In this document: in pieces, positions 58,041 to 64,000 of the stretch | How positions within the stretch are numbered: position 1 is the first letter of the stretch | How the letters are laid out: every line of letters starts with the position of its first letter | Program-made: the position numbers and the translations under genes | Notes under the pieces: model-generated | Told to the model about the DNA's origin: nothing | What the model saw: only the letters and a program-made list of their open reading frames with translations | The model's database searches: none | Assembly (NCBI GenBank): GCA_024229515.1 | Contig: JAAESI010000275.1 | Location: 62,001 to 126,000 of the forward strand | Source of the DNA: Pseudomonadota bacterium | GTDB taxonomy: Bacteria > Myxococcota_A > UBA796 > UBA9615 | DNA: 64,000 nt | Direction: 5' to 3'

Positions 58041-59672
58041 ATGCAGTTGCGCGAGGTAGCGCGCGTCGCTTCGCTCGCCCTCGCGCTGGGCCTGCTCCCG
58101 GCCTGCCCCACCGACGACGACGACTCCGCCAACGACGACGACGTCGTCGACGATGACGACGACGCCACCGGCGACGATGACGACACCACCGACGACGACG
58201 ACACCACCCCCTCCGAACCCTGCCTCGACAGCCCGATCTTCTTGGACGAGGCCGCCGAGCGTGGCGTGAACGTCGAGATCTTCGACCCGTTCCCCGACGA
58301 CCCGGACTACGGCGGCCACGCCAACGTGGTCGCCCGCGATCTGGACGCCGATGGGGACATCGACCTGCTGATGTCGCCGACCGTCGAGGGGATCACGATC
58401 TACGAGAACGACGGCACCGGCCAGTTCACAGCCCTCGTGGACGCGGTCGACCTGGGCGGTGACCCGCCCGCCACCCTGAGCGCCGTGGACCTCGATGGCG
58501 ACGGCCTGCCGGACCTGATTCAGGGCGGGCGCGGGTGGCTGAAGACCTCCCGGAACGAAGGGGGCCTGCACTTCGCCGATCGGGTCGATCTGCGGAACGA
58601 GCCCGCGGAGGAGGACTTCTTCTTCGTCAGCCACCAGGCCGCAGACGTCGACGGCGATGGCGACCTGGACCTGATCGCACCGGCGCAGTTTCAGGGGGGG
58701 ACCGAAGACGACCTCCACCTGATCACCCACCGGATCCTGCTGCAGGACGACGGTGACTTCTCCGAGACGATCGACCTGACTCCGGCGATCGCCCCGATCG
58801 ACATCCAGGCCACGACGGTGGGGGATTTGGACGACGACGGCGACCTCGACGTCCTTCTGCTCGGCGACGTCGGTCCCACCTCGGCCATTTTCCGAAACGA
58901 CGGCGGGGGCGTGTTCACGGACGTCACCGCCGAGCTCGGCTTCGACCAGGATCTGGCGGCCATGGGCGTCGATGGCGCGGACCTGAACGCCGACGGCATC
59001 CTCGACTGGTGCGTGACCGATCTGGGCCCGCCCGCCTGCTACGTGTCCAACGGTGGCACCTTCATCGAGTCCGGTCTCGCCTACGGCCTGGTCCCGGACG
59101 AGCCGGTCGAGGCGCACGGCACGGTCGGCTGGAGCATCGAGTTGGTCGATTTCGACAACGACGGCCTGCTGGACGCGGCCCAGAGCTCGGCCCCCGAGAA
59201 CCGCACGCAGAACTACCCCAACCTGCTGTGGCGAGGCCTCCCCGACGGCACCTTCGAGGACGTCAGCGAGGCCAGCGGCTTCTACGACGACCGCGGCCAC
59301 TGGGGCATGGCGGCGGCCGACCTCGACGGGGACGGGGCCCTGGACATCGCGACCGCGGGCAACGGCCGCATCCCCCAACTCCTGATCAACCAGTGCACCG
59401 AAGGTGCCTGGATCGACGTCGTCCTCCAGGGCACCGCCGGCAACGCCGAAGGCTACGGCGCCACGGTGCAGGTGGAGACCGCGACCCAGACCCGCAAGCG
59501 CCACCTCCTCGGCCTCCGCGGCCAGGGACAGGGGCCCGCGCGGCTCCACTTCGGCCTCGGCGACGAGGACGCTGACGTCACGATCCGCGTGGCCTGGACC
59601 GACGGCCAGGAGACCGTCGTCGAAGGCGCATCCACCGGCCAGCTGCAGACCGTCGTTCATCCGTCCCGGTAG
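58041..59672 (+). CDS. FG-GAP/VCBS lipoprotein with ASPIC/UnbV domain
   Basis: The 543-residue protein has a lipobox (LLPAC), an Asp-rich linker, ~400 residues of FG-GAP/VCBS blades (DLDADGDID, DLDGDGLPD, DVDGDGDLD, DLDDDGDLD, DFDNDGLLD, DLDGDGALD) and a C-terminal ASPIC/UnbV domain (NAEGYGATVQVETATQTRKRH ... LHFGLGDEDADVTIRVAWTDG). This combination is common in surface proteins of bacteria from sediment and sea water. Calcium binding is expected from the Asp loops. Confidence 0.85.
   Translation: MQLREVARVASLALALGLLPACPTDDDDSANDDDVVDDDDDATGDDDDTTDDDDTTPSEPCLDSPIFLDEAAERGVNVEIFDPFPDDPDYGGHANVVARDLDADGDIDLLMSPTVEGITIYENDGTGQFTALVDAVDLGGDPPATLSAVDLDGDGLPDLIQGGRGWLKTSRNEGGLHFADRVDLRNEPAEEDFFFVSHQAADVDGDGDLDLIAPAQFQGGTEDDLHLITHRILLQDDGDFSETIDLTPAIAPIDIQATTVGDLDDDGDLDVLLLGDVGPTSAIFRNDGGGVFTDVTAELGFDQDLAAMGVDGADLNADGILDWCVTDLGPPACYVSNGGTFIESGLAYGLVPDEPVEAHGTVGWSIELVDFDNDGLLDAAQSSAPENRTQNYPNLLWRGLPDGTFEDVSEASGFYDDRGHWGMAAADLDGDGALDIATAGNGRIPQLLINQCTEGAWIDVVLQGTAGNAEGYGATVQVETATQTRKRHLLGLRGQGQGPARLHFGLGDEDADVTIRVAWTDGQETVVEGASTGQLQTVVHPSR
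58106..58208 (+). repeat. Asp-codon repeat (DDDDxT units)
   Basis: GAC/GAT-rich units encode the spacer between lipobox and FG-GAP domain. Confidence 0.75.
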
Positions 59673-59702
59673 TTCGTGCCAATATGGGCGCGGAGGAGGA
59701 CA

Positions 59703-60767
59703 ATGATGCGATCTTTGTGGATCACGCTGATGACGCTCGCGCTGGCCGCGAGCCCCGCCTACGCCCAGACCGAGGACGAAGGCACCGAGGAAGCCCCCGC
59801 CGAGGGTGACGCCCCGGCCGAGGAGACCCCCGCCGAAGGCGACGAAGCCCCCGCTGATGGCGACGAGGCCCCCGCTGATGGCGACGAGGCCCCGGCAGAA
59901 GAAGCCCCCGCCGAGGAGGCTCCCACCACCGAAGAAGCCCCCGCCGAGGAGGCCCCCGCCGCCGAAGAAGCCGCCGCCGAGGAAGCGGCCCCCGCGGCCG
60001 AAGAAGCCGCCGCCGCCGTCGAGGAGGCAGCCGCCGAAGATGCTCCCGCGGCTGAAGAAGAGGCCGCTGAGGACGACCCCGTCGTGAGCCTCGTGGGCGA
60101 GGCGGGCGCCGTCTGGCTGGCCGGCAACACCGCATCGATCACCGCCAACGGCCGCGTCGCCTTCGGCGTCACCCGGGCCAAGAACAAGTTCGCCCTCCAG
60201 GTCGGCGGCGCCTACGGGCGAAGCAAGATCGAGGACGTCTGGACCGACACCGCCACCCGCATCTTCGGCGACGTGCGCTACGACCGGTTCCTCACGGACC
60301 GCAACTCGCTGTACGTGCTCGGCGGGGCCTCCCACGACCCGTTCGCCGGCTTGCTGGCCAAGATCGGCGCCAACTTCGGCTACAGCCACCTGCTCGTCAG
60401 CACCGACCAGCACACGCTGACCGCGGAAGGCGGCATCAACTACACCCACGACGAGTACACGGGCGACCCGATCCCCGACCCCTCCTCGCAGAACTTCGTC
60501 GGCGCGCGGCTGTTCGCCTCCTACGCCCTCGACCTCAACGGCACGTTCGGCATCAGCCAGTCGGTCGAGACCCTGCTGGGCGGCACCGACAACGAAGCGG
60601 CGCGGTTCGACGGAAGCCTGGCGGCGATCACGGGACTGAGCGCCAACATCACCAAGATCCTGGGCGTGAAGATCGGCTTCGCCCTGACCTACGACTTCGT
60701 GCCGCCGGAGGGCTTCAAGCCCATCGACACCACGACGTCCCTGACGTTGCAGGCGACCCTGCTGTAG
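59703..60767 (+). CDS. DUF481-like outer membrane protein with Glu-Ala-Pro stalk
   Basis: The 354-residue protein has a signal peptide (ASPAYAQ), a ~105-residue low-complexity stalk of EAPAE/EEAAAE repeats and a ~220-residue C-terminal domain with the strand pattern of DUF481 proteins (AGAVWLAGNTASITANGRVAFG, KFALQVGGAYGRSK, VRYDRFLTDRNSLYVLGGASHDPFAGL, FNYSHL-like strand, final LTLQATLL). Such proteins form outer membrane barrels. GGAGGA lies four bases before ATG 59703, a stronger ribosome site than most neighbours have. Confidence 0.8.
   Translation: MMRSLWITLMTLALAASPAYAQTEDEGTEEAPAEGDAPAEETPAEGDEAPADGDEAPADGDEAPAEEAPAEEAPTTEEAPAEEAPAAEEAAAEEAAPAAEEAAAAVEEAAAEDAPAAEEEAAEDDPVVSLVGEAGAVWLAGNTASITANGRVAFGVTRAKNKFALQVGGAYGRSKIEDVWTDTATRIFGDVRYDRFLTDRNSLYVLGGASHDPFAGLLAKIGANFGYSHLLVSTDQHTLTAEGGINYTHDEYTGDPIPDPSSQNFVGARLFASYALDLNGTFGISQSVETLLGGTDNEAARFDGSLAAITGLSANITKILGVKIGFALTYDFVPPEGFKPIDTTTSLTLQATLL
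59785..60080 (+). repeat. Glu-Ala-Pro coding repeats
   Basis: Degenerate units encoding EAPAE, GDEAPAD and EEAAAE make up the stalk of the DUF481-like protein; GDEAPAD occurs in tandem with near-identical bases. Confidence 0.75.
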
Positions 60768-61622
60768 CTACTTCGCGGGCGGGGCGACGATCGCGGGGTT
60801 GACCCAGTAGACCGTCGTGAACGACGCCTTCGCCAGCTCGTGGCCGGCCATCGCCGTGATCACGTCGCCGCCCGTGAAGGCGCCCTCCAGCCCCAACGTC
60901 TCCACGTCCAGCGCGACCAGCTGGAAGACGTACCGGTGGATCTTCTTGTCGTTCCACGGCGGGCACGGACCGTCGTAGCCGGCGTACGTCCCCTTCATCG
61001 CGTCGTCGCTGGCGAACCAACCGGTGAAGTCGTTGGTGCCGCGGGTGCCGTACTGGTTGGTCTCCTGCGGCTTGCCCTTCTCGGTCACGCCGTTGCCCTC
61101 CGCCTTCTCGGGGATCTCGGTGCGGGCGGCCGGAATGTCGACCAGGACCCAGTGGTAGAAGCGCGTACGCGGCGCATCCTCGGGGATGCTGACCCCCTCC
61201 TTGTTGACCCGCTCCGGCGTCGTCGGCACGTCCGGGTCGAACATCAGCAGCGCGAACGACTTGGTTCCCGAGGGCGCGTTGCCCCAGCTCAGCTGCGGGC
61301 TGATGTTGCCGCCGAACCGGACGTGGTCGATGTCCGCGGGCTCGCAGAAGGCGTTGATGCCGCCCAGCACGGTGCCCTCGGCGGTGGGGATGTTGCTGCT
61401 GTTGATGTTGAACCCGGTCGCCTCGTCGACCTGCACCGAGACGCCCTCGGACAGCCCCTCGGACCCGGCGGGAGCCGGCGTCACCTCGGGGGTCGGCTCC
61501 GCGGCCGCCTCGGGCGTCGCCGCCGCGGTCGTCTCGGACGTCGGCGCCGGGGTGGCATCGGTCGACCCTCCTGAACAAGCGGGCAGGACGAGGGCGAGCA
61601 ACAAGCAAGAGAGGCGGTTCAT
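60768..61622 (-). CDS. PEBP (YbhB/YbcL-like) lipoprotein
   Basis: The 284-residue protein has a lipobox (LVLPAC), a Thr/Ala/Pro/Glu-rich linker of ~45 residues and a PEBP fold: PQLSW, SFALLMFDPDVP, YHWVLVDIP, YDGPCPPW and HRYVFQLVALD. The DPD and GPCPP motifs line the anion-binding pocket of the family. Bacterial members are of uncertain function. TAACTT lies eight bases before ATG 61622. The convergent DUF481-like gene ends at the adjacent base. Confidence 0.9.
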   Translation of the reverse strand: MNRLSCLLLALVLPACSGGSTDATPAPTSETTAAATPEAAAEPTPEVTPAPAGSEGLSEGVSVQVDEATGFNINSSNIPTAEGTVLGGINAFCEPADIDHVRFGGNISPQLSWGNAPSGTKSFALLMFDPDVPTTPERVNKEGVSIPEDAPRTRFYHWVLVDIPAARTEIPEKAEGNGVTEKGKPQETNQYGTRGTNDFTGWFASDDAMKGTYAGYDGPCPPWNDKKIHRYVFQLVALDVETLGLEGAFTGGDVITAMAGHELAKASFTTVYWVNPAIVAPPAK

Positions 61623-61630
61623 GGCGCCGG

Positions 61631-61636
61631 AAGTTA
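61631..61636 (-). promoter_or_regulatory. -10-like TAACTT eight bases before ATG 61622 (minus)
   Basis: No Shine-Dalgarno between it and the start; it lies just downstream of the terminator at 61648-61679. Confidence 0.4.
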
Positions 61637-61647
61637 CCAGAACGACA

Positions 61648-61679
61648 AGACCCCGGAGCCCTTGCGAGCCCCGGGGTCT
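61648..61679 (-). terminator. Strong hairpin terminator
   Basis: AGACCCCGG and CCGGGGTCT form a perfect 9-base stem. It lies 18 bases after the stop of the lipoprotein gene at 61698, and on the minus strand is followed by TGTCGTT, a weak T-tract. It separates that gene from the PEBP gene. Confidence 0.7.
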
Positions 61680-61697
61680 GTCGAGTTCCAATGCGGA

Positions 61698-62555
61698 CTA
61701 GAAGACGACCAGGTCGGTCCAGACTTCGCCTTCGGCGATCACGACTTCGGAGGCGTTGCCGGAGGCCTTGACTTCGGCGATGCCCGAACCGTTGATGCCG
61801 TCGTACAGGACGTACGCGGAGTTGTTGCTCGCGCCGGTCATGGCGTTGATGTAGCTGGCGCCATCGATGCCCATCTCCGTGAGGCTGCCGAGGTGCTCGC
61901 TGTCGCCATCCTCGACGAGGTAGACGTCGTCGCCGTCGTAGTACGAACCGGCGTAGTAGCGGCCGCCACCGTCCACCGCGAGGTGACCGGTGTTGTAGCC
62001 GAGGTCCGTGGCGATGGTCTCGAGGGTGCCGGAGTCGCTGTCGGCGATGGCGATGCGGGGACCGTAGATGTCGATCGACGCGTCACCGGCGGAGTCCATG
62101 AAGCACGTGCCGCCCATCTGGCTGTGCATGATGATCTCGCCGTCGTCGTCGAGCTTGGTGACGCCGTCCTCGGCGTTGCCAACGGTGATCTCGTCCGAGT
62201 TGGTGATGGCGATCCCGTGGATGCCGCCCCACATCTCGTCGTTGAACAGCCAACGGTCGCCGTTGTCGTCAATGGCGAAGATCGAGCTGCCCTGACCCAC
62301 GAGGAAGAAGCCGTCGGGGTGACGCGCGAGGCCTGTGGTCCAGCTGCCCAGATCGGTCTGGATGCGGTCGAGCTCGCGACCGGAGTCGGCGTTCATGATC
62401 ACAATCTCAGCACCGCCACCGGTGCCGCTGCTCACGACGGCGAGGCGCTGGGTGCCCTCGGTGCCGGGCTGTGCATCGGGGCGCTCAGGGGCACAACCGG
62501 TGGCGAGGACAAGGCCGCAACCGAGGGCGGCCAACTTCGAAATCATACGGGTCAT
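61698..62555 (-). CDS. Lipoprotein, probable beta-propeller (SMP-30/NHL-like)
   Basis: The 285-residue protein has a lipobox (LVLATGC) and repeating strands with a pattern GLARHPDGFFLVGQGSSIFAIDDNG, HGIAITNSDEITVG, VTKLDDDGEII, GHLAVDGGGRYYAGSYYDGDDVYLV, typical of six-bladed propellers that track a substrate. ATG 62555 has GGAG six bases upstream. A strong hairpin follows the gene. Its coding DNA looks somewhat less GC-rich than most neighbours (by eye only). Confidence 0.7.
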   Translation of the reverse strand: MTRMISKLAALGCGLVLATGCAPERPDAQPGTEGTQRLAVVSSGTGGGAEIVIMNADSGRELDRIQTDLGSWTTGLARHPDGFFLVGQGSSIFAIDDNGDRWLFNDEMWGGIHGIAITNSDEITVGNAEDGVTKLDDDGEIIMHSQMGGTCFMDSAGDASIDIYGPRIAIADSDSGTLETIATDLGYNTGHLAVDGGGRYYAGSYYDGDDVYLVEDGDSEHLGSLTEMGIDGASYINAMTGASNNSAYVLYDGINGSGIAEVKASGNASEVVIAEGEVWTDLVVF

Positions 62556-62643
62556 CTGATACTCCGGATTGGTCTCTCCAATGAGACTCTAGGACCCCTT
62601 TCAAGGACTGGGCCAGAACAAAAGGCACGCAGGTGTGATCTTC

Positions 62644-63012
62644 CTACGATTTGTCCCGCATCAGGCGCCACAGCGCCGCGCCGAGCAAGGCGACGCCGAG
62701 GAACTCGCCCGCCATGAAGCCCGCCCCGACGGCGGAGAAGTCATCGACGATCAGCGAGATGAGCCGACCGCTGGCGAGCCCTCCGAGGGTCGCGATCGAC
62801 ATGACCAGCGCCGGCTGCAGCCACTTCCGTCGGATCACCGCGGCGAAGTGGAGGAACGCCAGCCCCAGCGACATGCCGCCGTAGACGGCCCGCACTTCCA
62901 ACCGCGCGGTCGCGCTCTCGAGGTGGAAGTCGACGATGTCCACGAAGCCGACCGGGTCGGCGAACGCGGCGAGGCCGACAGCGATCCAGACCAGGCCGAC
63001 GAGGGTGAGCAC
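62644..63012 (-). CDS. DUF4345-like membrane protein
   Basis: The 122-residue protein has four hydrophobic helices and the motif ARLEVRAVYGGMSLGLAFLHF typical of DUF4345. GTG 63012 is the first start in the frame, but the frame upstream (EEPAKERSPLSPRNFARL) reads like a genuine cytosolic leader with no start until a stop at ~63120; an ATG at 63116 in another frame (MTVAAPAPAP) could be the true start if one base is wrong in the C-rich run between. Function unknown. Confidence 0.75.
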   Translation of the reverse strand: MLTLVGLVWIAVGLAAFADPVGFVDIVDFHLESATARLEVRAVYGGMSLGLAFLHFAAVIRRKWLQPALVMSIATLGGLASGRLISLIVDDFSAVGAGFMAGEFLGVALLGAALWRLMRDKS

Positions 63013-63125
63013 GAGGCGCGCGAAGTTGCGCGGCGACAGCGGGGAGCGCTCCTTGGCGGGCTCTTCGGGGGTGGGTGGCGGGGCGGCGGGGCGGGGGCGG
63101 GGGCGGCGACCGTCATCCCGTCACG

Positions 63126-64000
63126 TTACTGGACGAGCAGGCAGCCAGCGCTGGAGGCGGTCGTCAGCGGCCACACGGTCGCGTAGGGGGCGGCCCCGTC
63201 GGGGTCTGGGAACAGCTCCTGCGCGGGGTAGTAATGGATGAAGTAGGAGCCCAGCGGGAGGTTCACGGCGTGGCTCCCGCCGATGCTGGCGATGTCGTTC
63301 AAGCTCGATCGCGGCGGCTCCGGCTTGGTCACCAGGATCGAGCCGTGATCCTGCGCGGTCGACAGCGGCCCGGTCTCGGTCTCACCGTCCAGCGTCCAGT
63401 GCACGGCGAACTGGCGGAAGTTCAAGTCCATCGGCAGCACGACATCACCGGTCAGCTCCAGCTCCTCCCACAGGAGCATGGTCGCGTGCGGCCACGCCAG
63501 CTCGTCCGCGCTCGGCACGTACACGCCGCGGTAGGAGCCGGGGACGACGCGCAGGGGCTCGTAGTCGATCAGCGCCGCCTCGGCGGTGGGGTCCGGAACC
63601 CAGCCGTAGCCTTCCCAGCTCGTGACGGTCTCGGCCTGGGGGTTGGCGAGCCGGAACGCCGGCGTGCCCGTCGCCTCGCCGGGGTAGCTCGCGACGAGGT
63701 CGACCTCCACCACGGGGATGTCGACCGCGAGGGCGCCGTCGGCGGTCAAATCGACGTCCTCGAGGAAGACCCCGCCGGTCAGGTTCGTGGGCCAGTCGGG
63801 CATCGCGGACCGGTCCTCGGAGGTGTAGCCGAGGCCGTACCGGTCCGGGAGCACCTGGAGGACGTGGACCGGGTCGACGGCGCCGAAGCCGTCGATGAAG
63901 GTCGGCAGCGACCACGCCGGCGAGAAGGTGGTCGCGGACTTCAGCATCAGGCGGCCGTGGTTGGAGGCGCTCGTGTTGCCGGAGGACAGCTCCTCGCCGG
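63126..64000 (-). CDS. Large exported protein, C-terminal part (5' end outside window)
   Basis: The frame is open to the window edge. The visible 291 residues are beta-rich and acidic, with repeated pieces such as GVFLEDVDLTADGALAVDIPVVEV and ELELTGDVVLPMDLNFRQFAVHWTLDG, which look like two related beta-sandwich modules, ending in SAGCLLVQ. No signal is visible because the start is missing. I cannot name a family; style matches the secreted proteins of the rest of the window. Confidence 0.6.
   Translation of the reverse strand, partial: GEELSSGNTSASNHGRLMLKSATTFSPAWSLPTFIDGFGAVDPVHVLQVLPDRYGLGYTSEDRSAMPDWPTNLTGGVFLEDVDLTADGALAVDIPVVEVDLVASYPGEATGTPAFRLANPQAETVTSWEGYGWVPDPTAEAALIDYEPLRVVPGSYRGVYVPSADELAWPHATMLLWEELELTGDVVLPMDLNFRQFAVHWTLDGETETGPLSTAQDHGSILVTKPEPPRSSLNDIASIGGSHAVNLPLGSYFIHYYPAQELFPDPDGAAPYATVWPLTTASSAGCLLVQ

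Overview
The window looks like chromosomal DNA of a high-GC Gram-negative bacterium, most likely a myxobacterium-like lineage (Myxococcota or a relative). That placement rests on four things: very high GC, secreted proteins ending in MYXO-CTERM-like tails (Cys, hydrophobic segment, Arg cluster), many MopE-type metal-binding-motif and FG-GAP/VCBS proteins, and an unusual number of lipoproteins with an Asp-rich DDDDAT linker directly behind the lipidated Cys. It is inference from protein style; there is no rRNA or other marker here. I saw no tRNA, rRNA, CRISPR array, insertion sequence or prophage. Genes are packed, and the longest gene-free stretch is about 209 bases (21377-21585).

Layout. 1-3206: end of an adenylate-cyclase/AAA-ATPase/TPR regulator, broken by a frameshift. 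3207-5020: radical SAM protein coupled to a DUF2293 protein. 5088-10563: two GT-C-like membrane glycosyltransferases (one cut by an in-frame TAG), a GMC oxidoreductase and a TetR regulator; the last three share GTGA overlaps and diverge from an Mpo1/DUF962 gene across a palindromic operator. 11154-13365: modABC molybdate transporter with overlapping ends. 13415-20328: envelope proteins, ending in a frameshifted FG-GAP protein. 20369-25619: ATP-grasp enzyme, SRPBCC protein, nuclease-like lipoprotein, pyrE, small lipoprotein and a CrtI/RetSat-type oxidoreductase. 25669-49218: mostly lipoproteins and secreted proteins (FG-GAP, YceI, LamG/MopE, beta-helix, Ig/MopE, VWA, redoxin-like, metallophosphoesterase, M28 peptidase, ten-repeat PPC protein), with DUF1697, YigZ and a dehalogenase-like hydrolase between them. 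49321-64000: di-haem protein, damaged membrane Ser/Thr kinase, DksA-type zinc-finger protein behind a sigma-54-like promoter, radical SAM protein, pectate-lyase-like lipoprotein, hemolysin III/PAQR protein, ASPIC/UnbV protein, DUF481 barrel, PEBP lipoprotein and others.

Two patterns run through the window. First, many operon-leading genes lack a Shine-Dalgarno sequence and instead have a TAnnnT hexamer 6-8 bases before the start codon, as expected for leaderless transcripts. Second, at least six genes are broken by a one-base indel or one in-frame stop; each stop is one transition from TGG. This could be real gene decay, but consensus errors in the assembly explain it equally well.
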